Source: Apostichopus japonicus
Lineage: Eukaryota > Echinodermata > Holothuroidea > Aspidochirotida > Stichopodidae
Length of the DNA: 64,000 nucleotides
Assembly: GCF_037975245.1 (NCBI RefSeq)
Contig: NC_092568.1
Location: forward strand, 16,387,001 to 16,451,000
Reading direction: 5' to 3'
A model generated the notes under the pieces. The model was not told the DNA's origin. It made no database searches and saw only the letters and a program-made list of their open reading frames with translations. This document shows, one piece after another, positions 46,199 through 64,000 of this stretch. A program made the translations under genes and the position numbers. How positions within the stretch are numbered: the stretch's first letter is position 1; every line of letters starts with the position of its first letter.

Positions 46199-48413
46199 AA
46201 ATCAGTTTCGGTATAATACCAGCTATACCACAAAAAACCAAATAAAACCCACGCAACAATGGCAAATACTACAGATAATGGTAGCCTACTTGGTTATACA
46301 ATTGTTGGGAGCGGGCCTTTCCCCCTTCTTAAAACCCAGTCACGCATAAGAGTCGCTGATAACACACTTCTCTTGTATTCTATTGACCTTGTCAACACTT
46401 GTTTGTTAACACCAGCTATTCATCAGTTCTTAACAGGTAAGAGGGATTCAAAGTACACAGAGAAATATGAAAGAAAATAAAAGACTTGTTCACCTTGACT
46501 GCTTGCCTTTGTGAATGATTAACTGGAGGTGTAAACAAGCCAACCCTATCCTCTTTCGATTTTAAATATATAGTTATAAATATGAAACTCTCGAGTTACC
46601 GGCAGCCAATAGTGAATCACTACGTGTGCCATTTTAAAAAAAGGGTAAACAAATCCTCACGTGGGGGTTAAACAAAAGGCAAAAGGGTGGTCAATGGTTA
46701 CTTTATAATTTGTATTGAATGAAAGGGAACAATACACCAAGGTTTTTTTTTGTGAGTGTGTATGTGTGTGCGTGTGTGTTCAATTGACAAACACAATTCA
46801 GCGTTGTAAGGAATTGTAAGGTACTATACACAAGACAGTTTTTATATTTTGATTTGAATGAAGGCACATGTGATCATTAGGCAAATTCTGCTGTACACAA
46901 CCTTTTATAAGGTGACACTGTATTAATTCCATCCTGCAGTGTAGGATATACAGTAAAAGTCTTAGGAATGACTTGCACTGCCTACTTAATCACTTCTCAC
47001 AATTTTATTTTTGCATCCCATCTCACATTCACTCTGAAACAGTCAAAACAGTGTCAGTCAAATTGATGCCAGTGTTAACTTAACATCAACAATAGTAAAA
47101 ATTACCACAAACTTTTGGATGACTACATTTTCATTTCCCCTTCACGCCCCCCCCCCCCCTTCACATCTCCTCCCCCCTTCCCCCCTTCAACCAAAAATGT
47201 CTGTAAAACATTTCATCTGACATGCCAGATCTTAAGATGCTGCATGCTGCCTCCCCATCTCATCTGCAGTAAGAATTTTATTTACGTTATTTTATTATTC
47301 TAAATCAATATCAATTAATGTTTCTTGTTCAATAGAAAATTGAAAAGTGAAATAATCTTCATGGGATCAAACATGCATTAATATCACTCAGACAAACCAA
47401 AATGGGGATCAAGTTATAAAACAGGACCTCTCACCCAATTGATCCTTTCTTGTAGCAAAGGTGAAACTTTGTATGCCATTTGGTTAAAACAAACCAAAGA
47501 ACACTCTAAGTGTGCTTTGGAGGTTAAAATGTCTATTTATACAGACTCTAAGAATGATTAATTCTCTGACTTTGCTAGCCACTTCAATGGCCTTTTGAAC
47601 TAAATGTCCTCCAATGTGGGAAACATTTTCCATTCTTGATAAATCAGTTTCCGGTATAATACCAGCTATACCACAAAAAACAAAATAAAACCCACACAAC
47701 AATAGCAAATACTATAATGGTAGCCTACTTGGTTATACAATTGTTGGGAGCGGGCTTTTCCCCCTTCTTAAAACCCAGTCATGCATAAGAGTCGCTGATA
47801 ACACACTTCTCTTGTATTCTATTGACCTTGTCAACACTTGTTTGTTAACACTGGTCAGCTATTCATCAACTTAACATCAACAATGGTAAACATTACCACA
47901 AACTTTTGGATGACTTCATTTTCATTTCCCCTTCATGCCCCCCCCCCTTCACATCTCCTCCCCCCTTCCCCCCTTCAACCAAAAATGTCTGTAAAACATT
48001 TCATCTGACATGCCAGATCTTAAGATGCTGCATGCTGCCTCCCCATCTCATCTGCAGTAAGAATTTTATTTACGTTATTTATTATTTTACATCAATATCA
48101 ATGTTTCTTGTTTAATTGAAACTTGAAAAGTTAAATATTCTTTATGTGATCAAACATGCATTAATATCACTCAGACAAACCAAAATGGGGATCAAGTTAT
48201 AAAACAGGACCTCTCACCCAATTGTTCCTTTCTTGTAGCAAAGGTGAAACTTTGTAGGCCATTTGGTTAAAACAAACCAAAGAACACTCTAAGTGTGTTT
48301 TGGAAGTTAAAATGTCTATATATACAGACTCTAAGAAATGATTAATTCTCTGACTTTGCTAGCCACTTCAATGGCCTTTTGAACTAAATGTCCTCCAATG
48401 TGGGAAACATTTT
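46199..48413. repeat. Composite local duplication
   Basis: Block A, at 46199 to about 46425, recurs at 47639 to about 47858 (shared AAATCAGTTTC and TAATACCAGCTATACCAC). Block B, at about 47078-47635, recurs at about 47868-48413 (shared ACAAACTTTTGGATGACT). The middle of the first copy, about 46430-47077, is missing from the second. The second copy is thus a duplication with an internal deletion. Confidence 0.9.
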
Positions 48414-49681
48414 AATTCTGTTAGCTAGTGATAACCGATAGCAAACCATACACTGAGTTGGCTTCTTCAAATTTACATTTCGTCTTTAAGCATACATCTC
48501 CCAAGGTGTATGAGACTTGTCTTATTACATAATCAAAGACCTTGCAAGGCCAGTGATTGACACGTGCGATTCAAAGCCAATTAAAGCTCAATTTGAAGAA
48601 AGAGGAGAGTTCTTAGACTCTTAGTTAGCCGTTACAATGTAATTTTTCCATACATAGTAATAGCATTAATCTAATCAAAACTTGTATAGAAAGTTGTAAA
48701 AGAAATACAGTTTTGATTACATTGATTATCTTTTGGAGAGAACAATTTTTATATAGTTGACAAAAATGTGTTGTACTTAAAATTAATTATCAAAGTTTTA
48801 TTTTTAAATTTTGATTTGAGAAATAAACACTACAGGACATTAAAGGTACTCTTCAGTATGATTTAACTTAATTTTCATTCACAAAAATATTTGAAAGGGA
48901 AAAAGTCATTGTGCATTTAATATCTGACAAGAATATTCAATAATGCAAACTATATTTACAACATATTAACTGTGAGGACAAAACTCTCTTCTTTCTTTTT
49001 TATTAACAGATAATATGAATTAGTTTTGCATTTGGGCATAAGACTTAAGAGGGCATATAACCGATGATTAGTTATATATTTAAGATTCCTGGTTTTATAG
49101 TGTTTATAATTGTAATGTTCAAGCCTTATTTCAGAACCACACTGAAATATTCAATGTTTTACCAAAGGTTTTGGCTATGACATAAAGACTAGCAAAAGTG
49201 TTCAATGGAGGTCTGCACCTGAACAGGTAGATAGGCATATTAAGTCTCAGTCACAAAATAACTTACTATGACATTTGTTTAAGCAGTCAAATCTAGTATT
49301 ATTTATTTGTTACTGTCAAAAGTGTTACTATCAAGTAAATGACTAACATACTAACAAGTTCACAAAACCCAGTAATTTACATTGGCTAATTTCTCCTGTA
49401 AAACCACGTAGTACGATTTAATCAAAGTTAGGGGTTTATTATCTCATGTGGCAAATTTAGGTAACCTGCTGTCTCTAGTCCATGGGAATTTCGAATTGCC
49501 GTACTACGAGTACGACTAGGCCTAAATCTAAGAATACGGTAACACTGTTAAGTGTAAGGTCTATAACAACAATACTGTAATAAAATGATGAACAGTCCAT
49601 GGTAAATGAGATCAGACCTGCGTCCTATAGTAATATAGTAAACAGTATCATGTAACCCAGTATTTGGGTAAAATTACATAC
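48414..49681. other. Gene-free stretch
   Basis: AT-rich sequence with no gene, RNA or clear repeat recognised. Confidence 0.5.
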
Positions 49682-49990
49682 CGTAAAAGTATCGGATCTA
49701 ACAGATCAGTTGAACAGGACTTGATTCTGCAGAAAATCGAGAGTGTTTGATCAAACAACTCCCTGGTTTGATCAATTAACTCTTGGCTTTCGTTCCGGTT
49801 ATCCTTGATGGCCAAGGAACTTGTGTCAAAACACAGATCGTAAGATACGATGGATGGTGTGTGGTTGTTTTGATTCTGACTGTTCTTCACCACTGCACTA
49901 TATTGACGGAGCAAACGTGACACTCGCCATGCATACACAATTGGCCGCGGCTGTTAGTGTACAACAGCTGAGCTGCGATAAAATGACGTA
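49682..49990 (-). other. FRMD8: Candidate 5' exon of FRMD8 carrying a long uORF
   Basis: A minus-strand ATG at 49936-49938 opens MYAWRVSRLLRQYS and continues for 85 codons plus two bases to a good donor GTATGT (49676-49681). The neighbourhood is richer in CpG than its surroundings (GGCCGCGGC near 49945), as expected at a promoter. Joined to the acceptor before 41788, the frame would end at TGA overlapping the FRMD8 ATG (TGATG). The pairing is inferred, and it might instead start an unrelated gene. The upper boundary is a guess. Confidence 0.33.
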
Positions 49991-50681
49991 TTTCAGCACC
50001 GTCCATTATTCTCACAGATAGTAACATACATAAACAGTTAATTAGAAATTCTCTTATTTCAGATAACTTAAGTCTACTAATAATTTGCAGAAGGGAATTA
50101 AGAAAGCAAAGATTAAAAAGATTTCAATAAACATACGATACATGTCAATGTAACTACCGTACATATTTTATTTCCCCTACCACTGAAAGTGGAATCGTCC
50201 CGATACTCTCTGGAGAACGGATTACCTGGAATTGTTACGTATGTAATTCTCGCGTTCGTTTACATGCACTACATAACCTCTCCCCTGATTTACTCTGACT
50301 CACGTCTTCTAGAAATTACTGCCGAGAGAAAAGATAAATTGTTTGAATCAACAAATTTAATCAATTGTGTTTATAAGCTAACTTTGCATCTCATATATGT
50401 TATGACTACAAATTTAAGTTGAAATGTTTAGTGTTATAACATGTAGCGCAGGCTAATCTGAAGGAAGGGAAAGTAGCTGACTGTTTAAGGGGATATCGCC
50501 GGAATCGCTCATTTGTTTAAATTATTACCAGTGCAACACTTTACAACTTAATACTCCTGTAGCTGCTGAAAACAGTAACGGTTCACGGCCTGAATCAAAT
50601 AGACACCTACGCATGATTGGCACATATGAAAAGTATCCTTCTTAAAAGTTAGCACATGGTCTACATTCATTTATAGTGCAA

Positions 50682-50715
50682 CCAGGGAGCTGCTACTCTA
50701 ACAGCAGCTCCCTGG
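50682..50715. repeat. 13-bp perfect hairpin
   Basis: CCAGGGAGCTGCT (50682-50694), loop ACTCTAAC and AGCAGCTCCCTGG (50703-50715). The stem is GC-rich in an AT-rich region. There is no surrounding gene evidence. Confidence 0.92.
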
Positions 50716-52556
50716 TGCAACCAACATTAGGACCAAATATAGCTCTTTTCACATTTTTATTGCTGCATGAGGGGATAAGCAGTATATACTTGTTTCAGAC
50801 TTAATCTAAGTTATTCGTCCTCCGTCTCCCCAACCCCCACCCCTTGCTAACCTCTCCACTAATGGTGCAAGGGTTGACGTGTTTCTGTGTGTGTGTGTGT
50901 GGGGGGGGGTAGGGGAGGTGGGTTTTGGGTGGGTGGTGGGTGACCCGATCAATACTTTTTTCAAGCTGGCAGTCAGTAGACACTCTAGTCCGTGCACTGC
51001 CGATTTCCCTCCTGAAACGTCAATATATCGAAATTTATGAATACTTAGTACTTTCTTATAACTGCAGGGTACCGTCTTTATGTAAATAAACATAGACCAA
51101 TGTATATATATTGGTACTAAGAACAAAATCGTCGGTAACAATAGTTAGAGTTATAGCATGCGGGAGTTGCCATTTGTATGGCACCTTCATAGTTCAAAAT
51201 AATCACGGTACATTTCATACAAATACACTTCGTAGACTTTGTGAGTGCGCCCTCACTTTAGTTTCACGCGCTCTGGTTTCATAAAGAGAAGTTTACATGG
51301 ATCTTTGGTGATCAAAATGTTTAACGGCTGTATTTCATTGATCACGTTTCTTCTGAACTAAAAATAGTGTCCTATTTGCCGTGGCAGTACTTAAGTTACA
51401 TACTTTGCGTCTGTAACAGAAGTCTACATTCAAACTATTTCTGGTAAAACTGTAAGAAAAAAAAGGATAAACCACGGATATCGGAACCAAAACCGAATTC
51501 TAAACCGTAATTAGTGAATATTTTAATTTAATATAGAACATAGCTAAATATCTCATCGACACTTTTCGGAAGTGCACTTTGTTGGTAACCTTTAATATTC
51601 TTGTGGCTATTTAAACAATTATTTTGTTATCCGATCAGTATTAAATTCAAGCTAACTTACAGCGACTATACTTTACTTCTACCGCAGACTTTGATCAGTG
51701 TACTATATTTATGGCAGATCTCCACTTTCACATGTCAGAAAGTTCAACTCTTCCATCATCGTAATATTTGCAATAAAGTATCACATTCGAACGCAAACAT
51801 ACACACACACATGTGTTCAGACGTATAACGGTCAAGTGGCACCGACGCCTTGCAAGGAATTAAATTATTAATTAAAAAAAATGAAAATTCATGTTTGCGT
51901 TATTTTCAATTAGACCAGAAATGTTACCATACGTAAAGTAACAGTTTGTGTGGATAACCAAAATTCCTTTACTCGATGGATATGGCACAATCCGATTGGC
52001 TAATGCATTGACAAATTATTTTAATAAAGCAATTTACCGAAACCCAACTACCGTATCATTTTCAGCGTATATGATACAGAGCCATATTTGGGGGTATCAT
52101 CTTTCACATCTGTGATGTCATACCGTAGTGCCACTAGAATTTGAGATCTTTGATTTTCTATTTCAGTTACTTTAATTTTGAAATATTTCGAAGCAGAATG
52201 TTAACAATGTTGATATTGAATGTCGCTTTTTCATTGAGTTCAGAGCTGAATGTTACATACTCTAAGGGGAAGATTCTATTTTGTCAAATCGGCTCTAGAA
52301 CTTCCAGGAGAGCTGTTCGTTGATGTGCAGACTGACCCTTCTGGGAAACTCCCCAGAATCTGACCACAATCTCAAGTACTAAATGAATTTGTGAATGCAA
52401 CTTCTTCAACACCTCTATAAAAAGTGCAACCGGATCCGGCAGCAATTAAAACTCACAACAAAGAAGTAGGATATCAACAGGGAATTACCCTCAATACCAC
52501 TTCACACCTAACCAGGACGGCTAGGCGGAAGATTGTTAAATCTGGTGGAGGTTATG
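50716..52556. other. Gene-free stretch
   Basis: It contains a (GT)n/G-run microsatellite at about 50885-50940. Otherwise no recognisable gene or RNA. Confidence 0.5.
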
Positions 52557-52970
52557 GCAAGCCACATGTGCAATAATTCGATAAACCGAGTTTATCGCCG
52601 TTAAACTCTGTTTTTCGATCGATAAACTGAGTCTTTCGACTGGATAACCGTGTTTTTCGCGATAAACTCAGTTAATCGAGCGAAAAGCAGAGCTTAACGG
52701 CGATAAACTCGGTTTTATCGAATAATTGCACACGTGGCGTGCCATATCCAATTCGATAAACTCGGTTTATCGAGCGATTAACTTAGTTTATCGAGCGAAA
52801 AACATAGTTCCCATTTGATAAACTCGGTTTATCGTCGATAATCTTAGTTTATCGAGGTAACCCTGCTTTTCGCTCGATAAACTGAGTTTACCGCGAAAAA
52901 GACGGTTATCCATTCAATAAACTGAGTTATCGGGTTATCGGTTTATCGAATTATTGCACATATGGCTTGC
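52557..52970. mobile_element. Palindromic MITE built of GATAAAC/GTTTATC units
   Basis: The left end is GCAAGCCACATGTGCAATAA, continuing TTCGATAAACC. The right end is its reverse complement with one mismatch over 31 bases. An internal copy of the same arm, inverted, sits at about 52711-52744. The interior repeats CGATAAACTCGGTTTATCGA and GCGAAAAAC variants in both orientations, so almost the whole element can fold. There is no coding capacity and no clear target duplication (flanks GGTTATG and TGTAGGA). The superfamily is unknown. Confidence 0.8.
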
Positions 52971-55964
52971 TGTAGGAGGAGGTGGTGGTAGTGGCGTATG
53001 TTTTTATGTGGGGGGTGGTTGTGGTGGGGGGGGGGGGTTGGCACAATCTTGGAGGGATAGTGGTAACTTAAATTTGAGCGTGGAAAAAATGACTATAAAA
53101 CCTGAGAAAATGATAATGTTTTTCATACCACAAATTCTAGTATTTGCATGCTCTTTTAAAAGCGTTTTATTAAAATGAAATCCGCTTAAATGTTTTACCA
53201 AAACGACACTTTCATATAACACAGGTCCAAAGATTGGTAAATGGTCCTTTTCATACCGACGTATATCACTTCCGTTGTCATTACGTACGCCACGCCATAC
53301 CTCACCGTAAAGCTTGATCACGATCATAGGGTAGCATACGCCCAATATAAGCCCCATTGACTTACACACTAAATCACATAAGTAATGTGGTTTCTGAGTC
53401 TAGATAGAAGTTTTCACTAGCTAAACGCTACCATCACCGGATAGCTGACAAGTTGGCCTTTCATGGCAGCATCAATTTTCCGTATCATGACCATGTAGAT
53501 TTTTTGCTATCCGAGCCGGAAGTTTTCGTCACTTGTAATCAAACCTCTTCACTCAGTAGTAAACAATTTTCCTACGCTGCTCCTGGGAGGCCTAAAGGGG
53601 TCTAAAATTGACCCAATTTTCTCACAACATGTACTTCCATTCATATTCTTCAACATGCAAGCACAACAAACTAGATCATGATTGATAACAGGTCAAAAAA
53701 GATGTTCTCCTGCTGCTTTTGGCACTTTTCCTGAAACAGGAGAACAATCGAGCGGATGGAGACTCGAATAGGAGTATGCCACCACAGAGCAGAATATATT
53801 CTGCCCTGTGATCACGATATAGTTTTGCGAAACGCAGAGCCGTATCTAACTTGCGAAACGAACACAACATTACAATTCTGAGGAATTGTTACTAGCCATG
53901 CTAATCTCAGTATGTTTATATGTATGTATATTTAAGATCCTCCTGCAAGCAGGAACTTGCGAAGAAGCCATCATTGGCTTATAAGTTATATGAGAGGTAA
54001 ACTGGTAATGAAACCCAGAATCTACCTTAACTAAGGTCAAAAGTGACACAAGGATATTTTTCGGTATAGGGTAAGCCTACACTTATTTAATTGATCGCAG
54101 GCTCTGCAAACATGCTTAACTTCGCAGATGTGTAGGCCAAGGGCCTTTACCTAGGATAGGTCCCTTTCCCTACAGTATAGCCTCGTTAGCCCACAGGACC
54201 TCCCAAAGATTGTCACAACTCCCAGGTCACCAAGTATAGCACACGTCTCTAGCCTCTGTGGTTATCGTAACCAGGCCGATATTAAGTTATGCAAATGGCT
54301 CAAGTTACACTTGTTTCAATATTATTGTGGATTTGGTAGAAGTCTAGGTTTGAGCCTATACTTTACTGTAGACATAACTAGTACTAGCTAATATAGTAGC
54401 ATGTTTGGCTCATAATTGACACACTTAAAGATCTGCTTTATTGGCTCCAATTATAGCACGCTATAACTAGGAAAGTTTTGTGATTATGTAATTGACCTGC
54501 CACGTTCGTAAATTGACCTCAGGCTTAACAATTAGCCTGCATCGCTTCATAACACCATTAGGCTCTTTGTGTAAACATTGAGTGGAAATATGTTCATGTC
54601 TACAGTGTTTTTAATCATACAGCATTCACACAAAGACCCACATACAAGAAAAAATATGTGGGTCACAGACTAATTGTTAAAAAGAGGTCATTTCATGACC
54701 AAAGGCAGGTAAATTATGTAATCTCAAGAAATTTTTCCATGAAAGCTTGCTATAGTTGGGGTCTATACAGCGGCCTTTTAAGGATTTGATTAGCGATGCC
54801 TATCAACAAAAAATTGAAATCACTCAACTGTATTTGTTTTCAGATGTGTAGTTAATCAGAAATGTAGTGATCTCAAAATATTTGTTGTTCTGTTGCCTAT
54901 GCAACATACAATTGAGCAGAATTTGACCTCAAAATGTCTGATGTGTCAAGTTCATCATACCCCTAAATTGACACATTCGTCGATAAGCTAACTGTAGTGT
55001 AGGCCTAAGTATCCATCCATTGAATTTGGATGCTGTTTGCTATGCTTTGAGCCTCTAAGCTCAGACAGGTCAGGTCCCAGTGAGTAGTGGTATTATACTG
55101 AGGTAATTTTGGTTCTTTGTAGGGAGTAAGATTTCCAAATGCCTAAAAAATGTGCAAAACTGGTGGAGGGTATTAAAAAGCTTTAAAAAAAAAAAAATTT
55201 GATCAGCATGTACCTGAAATGGATTTAAACTCATCAAATATGTAGTTCTGCTTGACTGCAAAAAGTTTAGGTTGTTAATATTTCAAGGTGCGTCAATTAC
55301 GAAGGTGCGTCAATTATGAAGCCTTTACTATACTACTAGTAAGTAGTAGTACTAGTAGCCTATTAGGCCTAGTAAGTTAGATTTGTGCTAGGCCTACGTA
55401 TATTATGTTATGCAATACTTAAAGGTCTCAGCTATTCACCAGCAGCCAGTGGAAAGAGAGAAATGCGGTATGTTGACAAAAAAGGTGCTCTCACTATTCA
55501 CCTGGCTGAGCTCAAATTAGGGAATGTAACATGTTATTGCCCCAACACTAGGATGAATAAGGTCTAACACTTACATTTTTCTCACAACTGCTAGCCGAAT
55601 GAGAAAAGAAAGAATTATAGAACTGATTGATAGATAGATGATTGACATATAAAATGATATTTGTAATTTGTACTTTCAGACTAAGAGCTGGTTGAGACAG
55701 GAGGTTATTGAAATGGCACCTAAACTTGCTAGAGTTGATTCTCATCACATCATCAAAGCATTGATATTGCAACCTACTTTCAAATCCATTTTAATAACCT
55801 TTCATATATGAAGAAAAGGCCTTTTATACCAGAAAGGATCTTGAAATAAATTTGTATGCATCATTATTTGATTTGTTCCTCAGTAAATGTGTTTCCAGAT
55901 TTTTTTTATTTTTCATTTTTTGTTACAATTTAATTTAATTTCATACTTTTCTATATAATTTCAG
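52971..55964. other. Intergenic, upstream of NDUFAF7
   Basis: A GGT-rich tract (52975-53040) follows the MITE. An ETS-type site CCGGAAGT lies at 53516-53523. A SINE-tail fragment is at 53935-53968. The NDUFAF7 5' untranslated exon should lie somewhere here, because its first coding exon begins at an acceptor, but I could not place it. A minus-strand frame at 53676-53870 is unrecognised. Confidence 0.45.
53935..53968. repeat. SINE-tail fragment
   Basis: AGATCCTCCTGCAAGCAGGA plus ACTTGCGAAGAAG repeats, with one change, the tail of the SINE at 5965-6166. The stem-loop TCCTGC-AA-GCAGGA is intact. No tRNA-like head is seen near it, so it is truncated or a different element that shares the motif. 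Confidence 0.6.
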
Positions 55965-55999
55965 GGATCATTGGAAATGGACAAGACCAGCAAGGAATC

Positions 56000-62349
<6,350 letters not shown>

Positions 62350-62532
62350 TGCGACTAAATTAGTAGTACGATTTTGTGATCAGGACGAATTGTACTTGGG
62401 ACCATGTTCAGAGGAGGCTCTATGATATAGGAAATATGAGCATGAAGAGCAGAGCTATGTGCAGTTTACTATGTTATAAAGCACTGTAATAATGAATCGT
62501 GATGTGTGTTGAGAGGGCCGTGGTGCCATGAT

Positions 62533-62538
62533 AATAAA
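62533..62538 (+). terminator. Poly(A) signal AATAAA, NDUFAF7
   Basis: A canonical AATAAA 184 bases after the NDUFAF7 stop codon, the first after the coding end. Confidence 0.6.
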
Positions 62539-62696
62539 CAGAAAATGTACAAAACACTTTCTCGATATTTTTTCCTCTGTGCGTACTTGAAGATGACTTT
62601 GTAAACATCCTTAAGTTTAATAGAATCTTAAATGTCATACAACAAACCAGCAACAATTAAGATGAAAGACAGGTTCTTGCATATGCAAGTAACACT

Positions 62697-62702
62697 TTTA
62701 TT
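62697..62702 (-). terminator. Poly(A) signal AATAAA, ESF1
   Basis: TTTATT on the plus strand, read as AATAAA on the minus strand, about 565 bases beyond the ESF1 stop. With the NDUFAF7 signal it leaves about 160 bases between convergent transcript ends. Confidence 0.5.
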
Positions 62703-63267
62703 GGTTTTCAACTTTTCATTGATATTTTGTTTCAAATTGTGGAAAGTGGAAAGTAACATGTAAGTAAAATCTGGCATATTTACACTGCCACTTACAATTG
62801 ATAAAGGCCAAGATGCATTTAAGATATATCCTAACGTACTCCATACCATAGATAAGATATGTAACATGTTCTGCCATGTTTGACTAAATAGGTAACATCA
62901 TGATCAATAATGCTCAAGTACAATTTGAATGAGTAGGTGAGACCAACCAGAAACTTCCTATACCTTCAATCTAAAAAGGTTGATTACTTCATGGTATATT
63001 GTAGTATATTAATTTGGATGTGCCATGCAAGAGATATGATAGAATAGAAGACACTACAGATCCTTTTGTTTCTCTTTAATAAGTATGCTACAAGTTTATA
63101 GCAAATGTAATTTGTGCAATTTGTATTACTACAGCTGAAACTACAATGGACCAGTTGGACTTGTGATACAGCAGACGTTGCATCTAGTATCTTTGATCCT
63201 CTTGATAAACCTGTTACTATCTCAAACAAGGTAATAATGTGAGTTCAGTACACTAACAACTCTTTTG

Positions 63268-64000
63268 TCATTTCTTTATGCTCCTTGGCTGGACCTTCCC
63301 TGCTATATTACTAGTATTCCGCTTAATGGACTTTATCAGAGCAGACACTTCACTCTTCGATGCTACTTTCTCGTCCAACTTGGTTTCCTTGTCTTGATGT
63401 GTTTTAGTAATTTTCGATTCCCCTCTCGCTCTCCTAGTCTGGTTTTCTTCCATTATCGCCTGCATTGATTTGGTACATTTAAAGTGAGGATCGGACGGAT
63501 CTATCGCAAAGTGATGAGAAGAATAAATGGCATCGAATCTAGAGTCCTTAACGTCAACCTCAAATGTGTCCTCTACTTTATCATCATCGTCTTCATCTTG
63601 CGTCCTGTTCTTCCTCTTCTTCTTCTTCTTAGGTTTCTCTTTCTCCATGATGTCCTTGAGATTGAAATGTTGTTTATTGTCTTCATCATCCATCATCAAT
63701 AATTCCAGTTCAGCCTGACAAAAACAGAAACAAACAAAAATGTCACAATGGCAATGACAATATTAAATACTACTGGCAAAGTGGATGCCAGTATTCACAG
63801 TATGACTAATACTATTTTGTAGATGTCACAACTTCTAAATTTATGGTCACTTAACATATTAAGGTAAAAACAGGTCAATTGAAAAATAAAATTATCAAAA
63901 CCTCTTCAATTCTTACTTTTCTCTTTAACTTATCTTCTTTGTCTTCTTCCTCATCTTCATCATCTCTCCTCTTTGAACCTTTCCTGTTTTTCTTTCCGTC
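63268..64000 (-). CDS. ESF1: ESF1 nucleolar pre-rRNA processing protein, C-terminal part
   Basis: Two exons are seen: 63917-64000 (continuing beyond the window) and 63268-63714 with the stop at 63268-63270. They join in phase 0. ESF1 is a nucleolar factor of the small-subunit processome needed for early cleavage of 18S pre-rRNA. The first exon is acidic and lysine-rich (RRDDEDEEEDKEDKLKRK). The last encodes AELELLMMDDED, a KKKKKRK nuclear/nucleolar signal, then VKDSRFDAIYSSHHFAIDPS, the NUC153-type block of ESF1 (family FxAxYxSHxFxIDPSDPxFK). The C-terminus ends KVQPRSIKK. The N-terminal bulk of the protein lies outside the window. It is convergent with NDUFAF7. Confidence 0.9.

Noticed and set aside
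45742-46200. Plus-strand 152-codon open frame
   Set aside because: It is antisense to a tRNA-derived SINE, with A and B boxes readable on the minus strand.
52954-53178. Glycine-rich plus-strand open frame
   Set aside because: It is a translation of a GGT/GGG-rich simple-sequence tract next to the palindromic element.
53676-53870. Minus-strand 64-codon frame as a gene upstream of NDUFAF7
   Set aside because: There is no motif, no splice support and no recognisable homology.

Overview
This window is animal nuclear DNA: AT-rich, with intron-split genes flanked by GT..AG splice sites and many decayed transposons and SINEs. Five conserved protein-coding genes can be assembled exon by exon from their similarity to known animal families. 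The protein divergence and the repeat content fit a marine invertebrate deuterostome. An echinoderm is my best guess, but the species is not proven from the sequence.

Layout. (1) 1.8-7.6 kb, minus strand: DNPH1 (2'-deoxynucleoside 5'-phosphate N-hydrolase), four coding exons, 135 aa, apparently complete. Its introns hold a hAT-type MITE, a second inverted-repeat MITE and a tRNA-derived SINE. (2) 7.7-17.4 kb, plus strand: MAD2L1BP (p31comet, spindle-checkpoint silencing), two coding exons, 281 aa. It is head-to-head with DNPH1 across a short CpG- and ETS-motif-bearing promoter. Its 8.9-kb intron is a nest of mobile DNA: a deleted minus-strand Ty3/Gypsy element interrupted by a 3.1-kb foldback-like transposon with a 9-bp target duplication, followed by a 399-bp satellite packed with AGGTCA half-sites. 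(3) 24.1-41.8 kb, possibly from 50 kb, minus strand: FRMD8 (FERM protein, iRhom partner), twelve coding exons supported; the terminal exon is not settled. (4) 42-55.9 kb: mostly gene-poor, with large local duplications, a SINE, a palindromic GATAAA-rich element and a possible FRMD8 5' exon. (5) 56.0-62.35 kb, plus strand: NDUFAF7 (complex I assembly arginine methyltransferase), ten coding exons, 459 aa, complete. (6) 63.27-64.0 kb, minus strand: the last two exons of ESF1 (nucleolar rRNA-processing factor), running off the window and convergent with NDUFAF7.

The five genes are unrelated housekeeping or signalling genes and do not form an operon or pathway. The most unusual material is non-genic: the nested insertions in the MAD2L1BP intron, the nuclear-receptor-half-site satellite, the palindromic element at 52.56-52.97 kb, a splice donor repeated in a 66-bp tandem array next to an FRMD8 exon, and an unassigned frame-shifted coding-like block near 23 kb.
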